Positions 1-11,167 of a stretch of DNA of 64,000 nt are shown here, piece after piece. A program made the position numbers and the translations under genes. The DNA is from Erodium maritimum (Eukaryota > Streptophyta > Magnoliopsida > Geraniales > Geraniaceae): contig OY997588.1 in assembly GCA_963921825.1 (NCBI GenBank), positions 81,969,043-82,033,042 of the forward strand. The letters are read 5' to 3'. Under the pieces are notes generated by a model. It was not told where the DNA came from and ran no database searches. It saw only the letters and a list, made by a program, of their open reading frames with translations. Numbering within the stretch: the stretch's first letter is position 1; each line of letters opens with the position of its first letter.

Positions 1-530
1 TGAGGATAGTCCTCAAGTCTGAACGCAAAGAATATGTCCTTGACAAGGCTGTCTCTAAGACCATATCAGAGTTACATGAAGTGTCATTAACTGCTGAGAA
101 GAATATCTCAGGGATCTGGGATCCAAGGATATTCTGATGGTCAACAAGGGAATTGGAAGTGGCAAGGGCTGGGCCCATGCGCACTTGGCAGGAAAGATGA
201 GACACCTGAGAATGTCTGCTTCTACTGCCAACAGCCTGGTCATTGGAACCGGGATTACAGGAAGTTCACGGCTGATCTGAAGAAGGGCAGTGGGACTGCG
301 CCTTCATCAAATAGCCTGGATGATCTGAAGAAGGGCGGTAGGACTGCGCCTTCATCAGGAAACCTGGATGATCTAAGGAAGGGCGGTGGGACCGTGCCTT
401 CATTCGGTATTAACTCTATAGAGCTACATCTCTCTACTTCCAAAGATTCATGGGTATTAGATACCATGACTGAATCTCACACATGCACTAATATATGGTG
501 GCTGAAAGTAGGAGAGATTTGAAAAGCACG
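1..530 (+). pseudogene. copia E0 gag remnant, zinc knuckle and protease
   Basis: Only the extreme N-terminal part of gag is present (up to about 110). It then jumps directly to the CCHC zinc knuckle (CFYCQQPGHWNRDYRKF, about 216-266), so most of the gag body is missing and the frame shifts at the joint. Three copies of a roughly 17-residue Lys/Gly/Ser-rich unit (DLKKGxGTAPSS type) follow at 273-405. The protease active site reads DTM where copia proteases have DTG (about 460-470). E1 and E2 show the same gag loss and also lack the DTG glycine. Confidence 0.8.
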
Positions 531-532
531 AA

Positions 533-1810
533 ATGGACCTCAGAGTTGTGGCAACTATTGTAGGATCCATGAGTCTTGCTTTGCCAAGAGGCCTTGTCTT
601 AGTATTGTATAATGTATATTGCATACCTACTTTTAGTAGGAATATTATATCTGTATTCGTGTTTGACAAGGAAGGATATAATGTTAATATTGGAAATGGA
701 GTTTTCAATGTTCTATGCAATGATATGTTTTATACCAGTACTGACATGGTTGGAGGATTGTACATATTAGATATGGGTAACAATGCCTCAAGTTCTATAT
801 ATTCTGTTAATACCAAGAGGTCTAAATCCAACGATTTAAACCTAACTCTGTTATGGTACTGTCATTTGGGTCGCATAAACAAGAAGCGCCTATCAGCACT
901 TCAGTAGTGCGGGCTTTCAGGTTCATTCGAATTCCATTCGATCGATAGGTGCAAGGTTTGTTTGATGGGAAAAATGACTAAAGTGCCCTTTATTGATCGC
1001 GATGAAAGGGCGGGTGAATTATTGGGGCTGATACACTCGAATGTGTGTAGACCAATAAGTTCACTTGCCAGGAGGGGTTTTAGCTACTTTATCACCTGTA
1101 CTGATGATTACAGTAAATATGGTTATGTCTATTCGGTGAGACATAAGTCTGAAGCTTTTGATAAATTCAAAGAGTTTAAGACTATAGTAGAAAACCAGCT
1201 CGACAAAGGTATTAAGGCACTTCGATTGGATCGAGGTGGAAAATACTTGACCACAGAGTTATTAGATCATCTAAAAGAGAATGGGATCCTTTTGGAATGG
1301 ACTCCTCCTAGGTCACTGTAGTTGAAAGGTGTAGCCAAACGGAGAAATCGAACATTGTTAGACAATGGTCTGTTCCATGATTAGTTGGACTGATCTCCCA
1401 ATCTCTTTTAGGGGTTTTGCTCTAGAGACGACTGCATTCATAGTGAATCGGGCTTCGGCGAATGGTGTGGAAGGGACACCATTTTAAAAATGGTACGGGA
1501 TGATGCCCGCTTTGTCCTTCCTAAATATTTGTGGTTGCGAGGCTTATGTGAAACATTTGGTTTCGACTAAGCTCGAACCAAGATTTGAGATATGCACCTT
1601 CGTGTGGTATCCCAAAGCAACAAGGGGATACTATTTCTACAATCCCAGTGAGAACATGGTGTTCGTCGCTTGGGGTGGGGTCTTTATGGAAAAGAAGTTT
1701 TGTTTCCAAAGACGTCATTGGGAGGACTGTGCATCTCGAAGAAATTCAGGATGGTACAGATCTGTCTAAACCAATTGACAACCCATTAGAAAGGAGCCAG
1801 AGATTGTCGT
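533..1810 (+). pseudogene. copia E0 GAG-pre-integrase and integrase remnant
   Basis: The GAG-pre-integrase segment (LTLLWYCHLGRINKKRLSALQ, then the Cys pair of the HHCC finger near 950-965) leads into an rve-type integrase core. The core has the D-rich stretch FITCTDDYSKYG at about 1090-1125 and a second acidic segment (LRLDRGGKYLTTELL) at about 1220-1260. An in-frame TAG at 1318-1320 stops the core where related elements continue with the ERRNRTL segment. A further stop at about 906 and frame changes after 1320 break it up. The 1500-1770 part is the integrase C-terminal region (YVKHLVSTKLEPR, then YFYNPSENMVFVA). Confidence 0.8.
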
Positions 1811-1857
1811 AGAGTGAGAACCAATTCCTGTTACAATTCCGGAAGGTCCAAGGCGAT

Positions 1858-2850
1858 TTGAAAGGGTCAATCTTCCACCTCCAAGATATGGTATCCGGAG
1901 GTGACAATGAAGTCATGGTGGATCACGATGATCCAGCCACCTTTCAAGAAGTCGTGGATGGGCCCGACTCCGAGTTATGGCTGGGAGCCATGAGGGAGGA
2001 AATGCAATCCATGTCGGACAACCGAGTCTGGGAACCGGTTGATCCCATCAATGGTGTGAGGACCATCGGATGCAAATGGATCTTCAAGGTGAAGATGGAC
2101 ATGGACAACAACCCTCTGACCTACAAAGCTCAACTGGTGGCGAAAGGTTATAGGCAGATCCAATGGATTGACTATGAGGAAACCTTCTCCCTAGTGGCTA
2201 TGGTCAAAATCGATCCAAATTCTTCTTGACATAACTGCGTATCATAATTACGAGATATGGCAAGTGGATGTCAAAACCGCTTTCCTAAATAGAAATTTGA
2301 CTGAGTACGTTTGTATGTCTCGGCCCAAAGGTTTTGACGATCCGAAGAATACGGGAAAGATTTATAAGTCGTTGAAATCCATTTATGGATTGAAACGAAC
2401 TTCTCGGAGTTGGATCCTTCGTTTTGATGAAGTTGTAATTGGATTTGGCTTAATCAAGAACGAGGATGAATCTTGCGTTTATAAGAAGGCTAGTTGGAGC
2501 AAGATTACCTTTCTGGTTCTCATTGAAAACGACATCACAACCTTGCACGGGACTAAAGTTTGGTTGAGGAAGTGTTTTTCAATAAAGGACTTAGGCGATG
2601 CTTCTTATATCTTTAGGATTAAGATATGTAGAGATCGCACCAAGAGGGTCTTGGATTTAAGTCAGGGAACCTATGTGAACAAGGCATTGAGTAGGTTCTT
2701 AATGCTCGATTCAAAGAAAGGACTCTTACCCACTAGTCATGGCATTCATCTCAGCAAGACTCAGTGTCCTAAGACACCTGATGAGCTGAAAAGGATGATG
2801 AGAATCCTATGCGCCTGGGGGCAGGATCGATCATATATGCCATGACATGT
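1858..2850 (+). pseudogene. copia E0 reverse transcriptase, YVDD box missing
   Basis: RVT_2 domain: the N-terminal segment (WLGAMREEMQSM, then TIGCKWIFKVK and LVAKGYRQIQWIDYEETFS) spans 1970-2190. After a frame break, the motif MDVKTAFLN starts at 2264 and the segment YGLKRTSRSW follows at about 2380. Where copia RTs carry the catalytic YVDD (about 2518-2530) this copy reads FLVLIENDI, so the aspartate pair and neighbouring residues are absent without a frame change. The copy cannot encode an active polymerase. E1 and E2 have the same gap. Confidence 0.85.
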
Positions 2851-3295
2851 ATGAGACCGGCTGTCTCGTAAGCCTTATGTTGTACCAGTAGACATCAGTC
2901 TAACCCGGGAAAGATGATGTTGAACTAGTCGTCGAAGGATGAGTAGACGTTAGTTTTCCAAGACAAATCCAGATGACTTTAGAAGTCAGTCAGGATATGT
3001 GTTTATGCTGAATGGCAGAGCTTTAGCTGGGAGAGCGTAAAGCAAGATACCATTGCCGAATCTACAACAAAGCCCAAGTACATGGATGCTGCAGAGGCAG
3101 CTAAGGAGGCTATGTGGATTTGGAAATTCACGGCAGGGTTGGATGTAATTAAAAACCCATCCAGCCTGGTGAATCCATTTTGCGACAACACAAGGGCCAT
3201 TGCGCAAGCTAAAAGCCCAGATCGCATAACAAATCCAAACATGTACTACGGCGTATCCATCTAATCAGAGAAATACTGAATTGAGGTGAAGTGAA

Positions 3296-4983
3296 TGTTA
3301 GTCTTAGTGCCCGTAGTTCAATCCTAAATGTCCAAATGTATATATCATCGTTAGCAATAAAATTAAAGCGGCTTTATATTACTTATGTGTTGGAATAATA
3401 TATCGATGTGTGCTCTGATCTATGCCCACCATGCGAATAGAACCATAGATCGAGATAGATCACACTCGATGGGTCCCTAGTCAACAAAGCTTCACTAGAA
3501 GCGACTAGTATGAAATATGGCTCTTTATGGCTTACGTTCTGTTAGTCATTGGAATGAGATTCCGGAGTCTGATCATAGATATCATGTGGGACATGATATT
3601 GGACGACCCGCCCTGAATATGTGCCATAGATTAAGTCATGAACATATTCAGTGTTGTAGCTTGTCATGTATCCTTAGACCAAGGAGTCTTTGTGATCGCT
3701 ATGTAGTCAACAACTGAGTTTGACCTGAGCCTAACGTTGTCCGTAACAGGGCTTCCATAACGGCCAGGATTGGCTTGGGGACGGGCTACATGAGTGACAC
3801 GAAAGACGACTAAGGGATTTATCCTTCATACTAAGGTATGGGAAAGATATTGGTTCTCGACCACTTGATCGAGAGTGACTGGAAGAATAGCATGGCCATG
3901 CACATGATACTGGGTATCATATCTTTAGTCATCTCACATATCAAGGAACGGTGATTGAGAATAATAAGGATGACGGCTCTATGCCTTATCTCAATCAGGA
4001 TATCGGAGATAAAAGGATAATGACAGGGACGACGGAAAGGTTAGAATCGACAGGGTCGATTCGCTATGTAGTGTCAGGCAATACTAAAGTCTCGTTAGTT
4101 GCCACTTAAATAGGATCAAGTAAAATGGGATTTTACGTTGATCTATTGACATGCATAAACCTAAGGGTCACACCGGAGGATGAAACTCATTGACATATTT
4201 ATGGAGAATGGCCAAAAGGGAGTTGTCTCGGGACATGACCAAAACTGGGTTTTGGGTCATGTGCCCGTAAGTGAATAGGACTTTACGGATCGAGACAAGG
4301 CTTGGAGTCTTGGGATTGATCGCGTCGGATAATGTTGGACATTTCCGGTATGGAAGGCTTGGAGGCGATGAGCGAATCACGGGACCTCGTTGGAAATGGC
4401 CATGGGCCATGTTCCAAGAGGCCCATGAAAGGCCCATGCAACCAAGGCCCATGGAACTAATTAATCAAGTCTTGATTAATTAGTGCTAAGTAAGCAAGAC
4501 AAGGATTAAGGTGTTGGTGATTCACCACCTAACCCAATCTTGTCTTGCCATACTTTGTCCTATTTACACCTTACTTGACACCATACTTGTCCCATGCCTT
4601 TAGTTGGACAAGTATGGGTTTTGTTATGTTTAAGTCATCTTTTTTCAACATAACAAACACAAGACAAGAATAGGAAACACATTTTCTCTCCCTCTTCCAT
4701 GGCCATTTCGGGTTTGGCTAGTTTCCTCCTCCATTTTTGTGTTCTTGAGTCCTCAAAGAGAAGAACTACGTGTCTTTGATTCCCATGTGGATACGTAGGC
4801 GTCTTGGAGACTCAAGCCAATCATTCGTTAACCGGTGTTCTTGTTTTGGTAAGAACTACTGCTGAATTTTTCTCTTATGAATCCATTCTTTGTTAGTTGT
4901 TTCATGGTTTTAATCGTCTCTTGGTTTTCCTTGATTTTCCGCTGCGAATTGGTTCATCTCCAACCCTACCTCGAGACCCAACA
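3296..4983 (+). mobile_element. solo LTR of the E family (1688 bp), TSD GTGAA
   Basis: It starts TGTTAGTC and ends GACCCAACA, with no internal region on either side. The flanks 3291-3295 and 4984-4988 are both GTGAA, a perfect 5-bp target duplication. The empty site is visible in E1 and E2, where the two RNase H halves are continuous. It probably arose by LTR-LTR recombination. Confidence 0.93.
4401..4656 (+). promoter_or_regulatory. LTR block: clustered GGCCCATG motifs and four inverted repeats
   Basis: GGCCCATG occurs at 4420, 4431 and 4446, and reversed at 4401-4408. It resembles plant site II (TGGGCY) promoter elements. Four hairpin-capable repeats follow: a perfect 13-bp arm CTAATTAATCAAG (4457-4483), GCAAGACAAGGATT with a one-base bulge (4494-4549), CCATACTTGTCC (4581-4617) and TTGTTATGTT (4621-4656). 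The block recurs in the other LTR copies. A role in transcription or RNA 3' end formation is an inference. Confidence 0.55.
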
Positions 4984-5110
4984 GTGAAGATAACCTATAT
5001 TGCAACAGATGATAACATAGCCAACCCTTTGACTAAGGCGGTGTCGCTGCCTGAACATGTTAGACATGTAAAGTCGATGGGGACATATTGGAGTTTAGAT
5101 TGGAACTAGG

Positions 5111-5123
5111 GCAAGTGGGAGAT
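5111..5123 (+). other. polypurine tract of E0
   Basis: GCAAGTGGGAGAT lies directly before the 3' LTR start at 5124. It would be the second-strand primer in reverse transcription. The same tract is at 18497-18509 (E1) and 28050-28062 (E2) on the minus strand, and a similar one precedes 56149. Confidence 0.8.
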
Positions 5124-6811
5124 TGTTAGTCTTAGTGCCCATAGTTCAATCCTAAATGTCCAAATGTATATATCATCGTTAGCAATAAAATCAAAACGGC
5201 TTTATATTACTTATGTGTTGGAGTAATATATCGATGTGTACTCTGATCTATGCCCACCATGCGAATAGAACCATAGATTTAGATAGATCATACTCGATGG
5301 GTCCCTAGTCAACAAAGCTTCATTAGAAGCGACTAGTATGAAAGATGGCTCTTTATGGCTTACGTTCTGTTAGTCATTGGAATGGGATTCCAGAGTCTGA
5401 TCATAGATATCATGTGGGACATGATATTGGACGACCCACCCTGAATATGTGCCATAGATTAAGTCATGAACATATTCAGTATCGTAGCTTGTCATGTATC
5501 CTTAGACCAAGGAGTCTTTGTGATCGCTATGTAGTCAACAACTGAGTTTGACCTGAGCCTAACGTTGTCCGTAACAGGGCTTCCATAACGGCCAGGATTG
5601 GCTTGGGGACGGGCTACATGAGTGACACGAAAGACGGCTAAGGGATTTATCCCTCATACTGAGGTATGAGAAAGATATCGGTTTTCGGCCGCTTGATCGA
5701 GAGTGACTGAAAGAATAGCATGGCCATGCACATGATACTGGGTATCATATCTTTAGTCATCTCACATATCAAGGAACATTGATTGAGAATAATAAGGATG
5801 ACGGCTCTATGCCTTATCTCAATCAGGATATCGGAGATAAAAGGATAATGACAGGGATGACGGAAAGGTTAGAATCGACAGGGTCGATTCGTTATGCAGT
5901 GTCAGGAAATACTAAAGTCTCGTTAGTTGCCACTTAAATAGGATCAAGTAAAATGGGATTTTACGTTGATCTATTGACATGCATAAACCTAAGGGTCACA
6001 CCGGAGGATGAAACTCATTGACACATTTATGGAGAATGGCCAAAAGGGAGTTGTCTCGGGACATGACCAAAACTGTGTTTTGGGTCATGTGCCCGTAAGT
6101 GAATAGGACTTTACGGATCGAGACAAGGCTTGGAGTCTTGGGATTGATTGCGTCGGATAATGTTGGACATTTACGGTATGGAAGGCTTGGAGGCGATGAG
6201 CGAATCACGGGACCTCGTTGGAAATGGCCACGGGCCATGTTCCAAGAGGCCCATGAAAGGCCCATGCAACCAAGGCCCATGGAACTAATTAATCAAGTCT
6301 TGATTAATTAGTACTAAGCAAGCAAGACAAGGATTAAGGTGTTGGTGATTCACCACCTAACCCAATCTTGTCTTGCCATACTTTGTCCTATTTACACCTT
6401 ACTTGACACCATACTTGTCCCATGCCTTTAGTTGGACAAGTATGGGTTTTGTTATGTTTAAGTCATCTTTTTTCAACATAACAAACACAAGACAAGAATA
6501 GGAAACACAACTTCTCTCTCCCTTCCCTTGCAATTTCGGGTTTGGCAAGCTCCCACCTCCATTTTTGTGTTCTTGAGTCCTCAAAGAGAAGAACTACGTG
6601 GCTTTGATTCCCATGTGGATACGTAGGCGTCTTGGAGACTCAAGCCAATCATTCGTTACCCGGTGTTCTTGTTTTGGTAAGAACTAGTGCTGAATTTTTC
6701 TCTTGTGAATCCATTCTTTGTTAGTTGTTTCATGGTTTTAATCGTCTCTTGGTTTTCCTTGATTTTCCGCTGCGAGTTGGTTCATCTCCAACCCTACCTC
6801 GAGACCCAACA
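5124..6811 (+). repeat. 3' LTR of copia E0 (1688 bp)
   Basis: It has the same length and ends (TGTTAG ... CCCAACA) as the solo LTR at 3296-4983 and is preceded by the RNase H end and purine tract. It abuts LINE coding sequence at 6812. No target duplication can be tested because the other end is outside the window. Confidence 0.93.
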
Positions 6812-8115
6812 TGAACATCTGGAATGTGGGGAGCTAATCCAGGTCGAATGGGGCAAGTCGGGTGAGCGTCATATTAAGCATCATATTCATGATATAGGGA
6901 GGTCCTTAGATACGTGGGGGAAAACTGTATTCCGAGACACTGTTTATCAGATTCGGGCCTACTAACCGAAACTCGCTTATTTGAACGGACGGACAGACAG
7001 AAAAGGAATTAAGTATAGGATAGCAGCGCAAAAGTTGTACAATCGAGCCCTGTCACAACAAGAGTGATTCTGACGATAGCGGGCAAAACAACATTGGTTG
7101 GATGAGGGGGACCGGAATATGAAATTCTTCCAACGTCCGGCCACAAAGCGATGGGCGATGGATAAGATTATTGTGCTGGAAAACGATGTCGGGGTGGAAG
7201 CCTCGTGGAATACAGGTATGAGTGACCTTCTTTTGAATTACTTTAAATAGATGTTTACTGTTGTGCCAAATACGGACTTTGATCTCCCGATAGACATCCC
7301 CAGTATGACCTCCCCCGCTTAAAACGCTATCCTTACACGTGCGGTTACGGACGAGGAAGTCCGAGTAGCGGCTTTTTAGATGGGTCCATCAAAGTCCCCG
7401 GGGTCGGACGGGGTCAATCCCAAATTCTTTCAGCATTACTGGGATACTTTACGCCTTGATTTCACCGAATTCGTTCGGTCGGTCGTCTCCACGGGGCATA
7501 TTTATAGTGATATTAATATGACTACGCTGGTGTTGATCCCAAAGAAACTTTCGTCTAGGAAAGTCACAGATCTCCGCCGTATCGCTCTCTGCAGTGTAAT
7601 CTTCAGGATATTATCTAAGGTCTTGGTGAATCGCATTAAACCTATGCTAGACCCGATCATTTCTATGTCTCAGGGAGCGTTCGTCCCCAGCTGTGCAATT
7701 CAGGACGATATCTTTTATCTCGTACGAGATTATTCATGCACTCCATCGTCGAACTCAGGGCTCTAATGGTTTCATGACCATTAAGCTTGATATGAGAAAG
7801 GCATATGACTGTATGGAGTGTTCTTTTATCATATCCATAATGGAAGCATTTGGCTTCGGCCCAAGTTAGAGATCTCTGATGATTGCGTATATGCGATCTA
7901 TCCAGTACACGGTCAGCTCGAATGGTAAGAACACTACCCTGTTCATGGCTGGCATGGGTATCCGTCAGGGCGATCCGTTGACACCTTATTTGTTTCTATT
8001 CTGTATGGAGGGCTTGTCCCGTATGCTGGCTCAGGCAGAAAGGGAAGGGAATCTGCATGGGGCCTCGGTTGCCAGGGGGGTTGTTATCTCACATATTTTC
8101 TTCGCATATGACTGT
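6812..8115 (+). pseudogene. LINE ORF2 reverse transcriptase remnant, first part
   Basis: L1-type RT motifs appear in order: KSPGSDGVNPKFFQHYW (7392-7442), TLVLIPKK ... DLRRIALCSVIFRILSKVL (7525-7630), SQGAFVPSCAIQDDI (about 7670-7710), KLDMRKAYDCME (7785-7820), IRQGDPLTPYLF (7960-8000). The last motif, normally FADD, reads FAYD at about 8100-8112. Several stops are present. The piece is cut on the left by the E0 LTR and on the right at 8115 by the gypsy element. Translation resumes in frame at 36452, so this is one LINE split by the insertion. Confidence 0.88.
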
Positions 8116-8376
8116 TGTGAAGACCACCTCGGTACAATTAATTAAAATATAATTTTTATTCGTTTGGTTTGTTGTGATTGGAAAACGGGTTAAGTTTTTG
8201 GAGCAAACGCAATCGAAGAAGAAAAAAAAATCAAAGAAAAAGAAAAAAAAAAGGGAACCGGGTGGGGAGGACCAGACCCGACAAGGTGACCCGACCAGGC
8301 CAGGCCTGGTCCAGCCCCTCCTCTCACTTGGGACGTGCGGCCCACTCCGTCAGGCACGTGTATGCGCGGCCCGTGC

Positions 8377-8409
8377 TATATAAGCACATCTGAGGGTCCG
8401 AAACCCTAA
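8377..8409 (+). promoter_or_regulatory. gypsy LTR core promoter: TATATAA and telo-box-like AAACCCTAA
   Basis: TATATAA at 8377-8383 is followed 18 bp later by AAACCCTAA at 8401-8409, then a CT-rich tract. The 3' LTR has the same arrangement (TATATAA at 15998-16004, AAACCCTAA at 16022-16030). Telo boxes are typical of plant promoters for translation genes. The LTR's own transcription start is likely just past the TATA, near 8405. Confidence 0.6.
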
Positions 8410-10117
8410 TTTTCCCTCTTCTTCTTCACGCGCAGCAGCACTCCCGGCCCTCTCTCTCTCTCTCCTCCTTCCGCTCCGACCAGCCACCTCACCGTTCCCG
8501 ACTCTCTCTCCCTCTCTTCACCCTCGCCGAACCTGTCTCCCGCATCTCCTTCGAAATCAGCCCGCCGCCGCCCTCTTCAACTCCGATCCTCTCTCCCTTC
8601 GCCGCGCCACCGCCCTCATCTTCGACCTTCCTTCTCTCACCCGCCTCTCTCGCTTCCTCATCCTCTCCGTCCCGAGTTGCAGGCCGCCGCCGTCACCCTC
8701 ATCCGTCACTCTCTCCCTCGTCTCCCGACCTCTCCTTCTTCCCCCGCGTCGTCTAAGCCTTCCCCAACGCCGTCTCGCTCGCCGGATCTACGACGGGAAC
8801 CAGACGCGCCGTCCAGATCCGTTACGAGGAGCTTCGCCGTGCTCAACCACCTCACCGCCATCCGTCGCGTTTTCTCCCTACGGTGAGGCCTCGGCCGGCT
8901 ATGTCTTCACCGGTGGCCGACCGGGATGCAAATCCGGGCCTCCTTCTCCTTCTTTTCCCTTTTTTTTCTCGTCCCGGGCTCTTTTTGGATCTGGTTGACA
9001 CAAATTCTGTTCTGGATCTGGTTTGGGTGGATTCAAAACTAATGAAATTAAAAAGAAAATATTTTTATAACGAAAAATCAGTTTTAAGTAAAAAGGATTT
9101 AAATGGAAAGGGATTTAAAATAAAAGAAATTAAAATCAGTTTTGAATTAAGACGATTTTTGGACTATTGAACGAGAAACGTGAAACGACTAAACTAGACT
9201 GTAAAACGGACTTAGAACGGGACAAAAGTGGAACGCTGAATCGGTCACCTCGGGAATCGTATCACGAAACGTGTGCCTCAGTAATCGTGCCTCAAACCCT
9301 TGCCTCGGGAATCGTGCCACGAAACTCGTGCCTCGGTAACCGTTCCTCAAGAAACGTGCACCAGGTTCTATGCTCAGGGCTCGAGTACTCGAACCCGATT
9401 CGTCGTTTAATCCCGCTCTTAGCCCGCTCGAGTTTAAAAGGCAACTGTTGAACTTAAATCGAACCCATCGTAACTTTTAATTCGACTTTGGAACCGTTTT
9501 TGAGTTTGGCTTTCGTATTGTTTTAGAGTCCGGCTTCGATCGAAGAGAAGACCATAGGTAGCGAGCCAGGACGTCAGGAGCTAGAAGACGTAGTTGTTGT
9601 TCTTCGGTTGAGGTAGGGAAAGTAGTGAATACCGGTTCGATTGTGGAAAGTTACTAGTATGCATGCTAGGTAATAATAAAATTGGAACGAGCATTAGTGT
9701 GATAAAATAACCGGACGAGTCTTAGTAACATGTAGGATGTGATTCACTAGTGTAACCGCTTTCAATACTTGGGAACTTGTCGTGCTGGTAGAATGGCCAT
9801 GTCGAGCCGTAGGTTGTCTGCTGATTGATATGCCTGATCCGTTTGAGATGCATGTCGTGTGACTTAGGGTCGATAAGTTTAATGGTCAAGACTTGCATAT
9901 CCGGTGAGTATTTTGTTACTATGTGTGGGAAAGTGTGTCGTGACTATTGCTTGTGAACTCTTGGTTGAGATATGGTCGGGTGAGTGATAGATCGACGTGC
10001 TGTGTATTTGTGGTAAGATTGTTGGGCTTTGTGAGCCGTGTTTGATCTGTGGCATTCGTTGCGTGATATTAGCTTGTTGTGTGTTCCTTGAGGATGATAT
10101 TCCGGTTGTGATTGGGC

Positions 10118-10430
10118 TTACGGGTCGTGTTTGGGGCCGACGGGTCGGGCCGACAGGCCATAATGTGGTTGGGGCTTACGGGTCGTGTTGGGCCTACGGG
10201 TCGGAGCCGACATGCCATAGCATATCATCTTGCATCGGGCCGACGGGTCGGAGCCGACGGGCCACATCATATCATATTGCATAGGCTCGACGGGTCGGAG
10301 CCGACGGGCCATATCATATCATAATGAGCCTACGGGTTGTGGTTGGGCCTACGGGTAGTGGTTGGGCCTACGGGTCATGGTTGGGCCTGCGTGTCGTGGT
10401 TGGGCCTACGGGTCATGTTGGACACTAGGT
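10118..10430 (+). repeat. GC-rich minisatellite inside gypsy LTR
   Basis: Degenerate tandem units of the type TTGGGCCTACGGGTCG and GGGCCGACGGGTCGGAGCC. The second LTR carries the same array at about 35388-35730 with a different unit order. Open frames here on both strands are by-products of the repeat. Confidence 0.8.
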
Positions 10431-11154
10431 GCCGTGTTTCAGCCTCGATGATCTATGGTCCTTTGGAGATGTTTCCAAGGGTCCCGACGAATGCGTCCTC
10501 ATAGGGATGTTTCCGACATTCTCGACGTTATACGCCTTTGTGACGTTATGCGCCTCCTCTGGATCGAGAGGTAGTCCGATTGATACTTGACCTACCGCTT
10601 TGATATGATGATGTCGGGCTGTGTACAGTTGGCGGAGTTCAGGGATTGTAGTACGGGATGTGTGTGCCGATGGCTTATGTGTTTGATATGTTTGTTGTTT
10701 GGTTAAGGTTTTCTTGTGTGAAAGTTATCGTTAAGAGTATTGTAAATTTGGCTATGAACCCCGGTCGGCAGTTAGTCGTGATGTACTAGTATGCCCTAAT
10801 TGGATGGTTACTTGTGGTGGTGAGCCGATGTTCGTTACCTTAACTACTTTCTCTACTGGGCGAAAGCTCACCCCTTACTTTGTGGTGTTTTCAGGTATTG
10901 AGCGGGATTTATGCTAGCGGGACACAGCTGAGCTTGGGAGCTGGCGAGGGTCCTAGGCTAGTAGGTCTAGAGACGTACAATTGTTTTTGAATTAAACTTT
11001 GTGTATTGGATTAATGAGTTGTTGAGTTTTCCGTTCGATTTATTATTATTTTAAGTTGGGTTTTACTTCTTTAATTTATCCTTTTCCTTAATTATTTTGA
11101 ATTCAGATCTCACTTCTCGAGTCCGGTCTAAACCGGATTTGGGGCGGGACAATT

Positions 11155-11167
11155 TGGTATCAGAGCC
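11155..11167 (+). other. gypsy primer-binding site (tRNA-iMet)
   Basis: TGGTATCAGAGCC begins four bases after the LTR end and matches the usual plant initiator-Met tRNA 3' end complement. Confidence 0.85.

Larger units (their letters stand above)
3000..5109 (+). pseudogene. copia E0 RNase H remnant, split by a solo LTR
   Basis: The copia RNase H tail is recognisable as YMDAAEAAKEAMWIWKF and CDNTRAIAQAK (3082-3215). It is interrupted at 3295 by a solo LTR and resumes at 4989 with ITYIATDDNIANPLTKAVSLPE, ending in a stop at about 5107-5109. The uninterrupted homologous region is present on the minus strand in E1 and E2, which confirms the join. Frame breaks are present. Confidence 0.8.
1..6811 (+). 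mobile_element. Ty1/copia element E0, 5' end outside window, defective
   Basis: The remains of gag zinc knuckle, protease, integrase, reverse transcriptase and RNase H follow each other in copia order, then a purine tract (5111-5123) and a 3' LTR (5124-6811). The 5' LTR, leader and gag start lie left of the window. A solo LTR of the same family (3296-4983) splits RNase H. The 3' LTR abuts LINE sequence at 6812, so the element was probably inserted in that LINE. The same family occurs as E1 and E2 on the minus strand further right. Confidence 0.9.
8116..11151 (+). repeat. 5' LTR of gypsy element (about 3.0 kb)
   Basis: It matches 15751-17492 plus 35134-36446 along its length, and ends in ACA directly before a tRNA-iMet primer site. 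It contains a TATA box (8377-8383), a telo-box-like AAACCCTAA (8401-8409), a CT-rich leader-like stretch (8410-8660) and a GGGCCTACGGGTCG minisatellite (10118-10430). The open frames inside (for example 8677-8886 and 9997-10284) are not conserved coding units. Confidence 0.9.

Noticed and set aside
4168-4483. Open frames of 94 (minus) and 70 (plus) residues conserved in most E-family LTRs
   Set aside because: They overlap each other on opposite strands, recur only because the LTRs are recent copies, match no known domain and cross the inverted-repeat block.
8677-9451. Proline/serine- and arginine-rich open frames in the gypsy LTR
   Set aside because: They come from CT-rich and GC-rich composition; both LTR copies differ in frame and end.
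9997-10324. Overlapping open frames on both strands in the gypsy minisatellite
   Set aside because: Low-complexity translation of GGGCCTACGGGTCG units.
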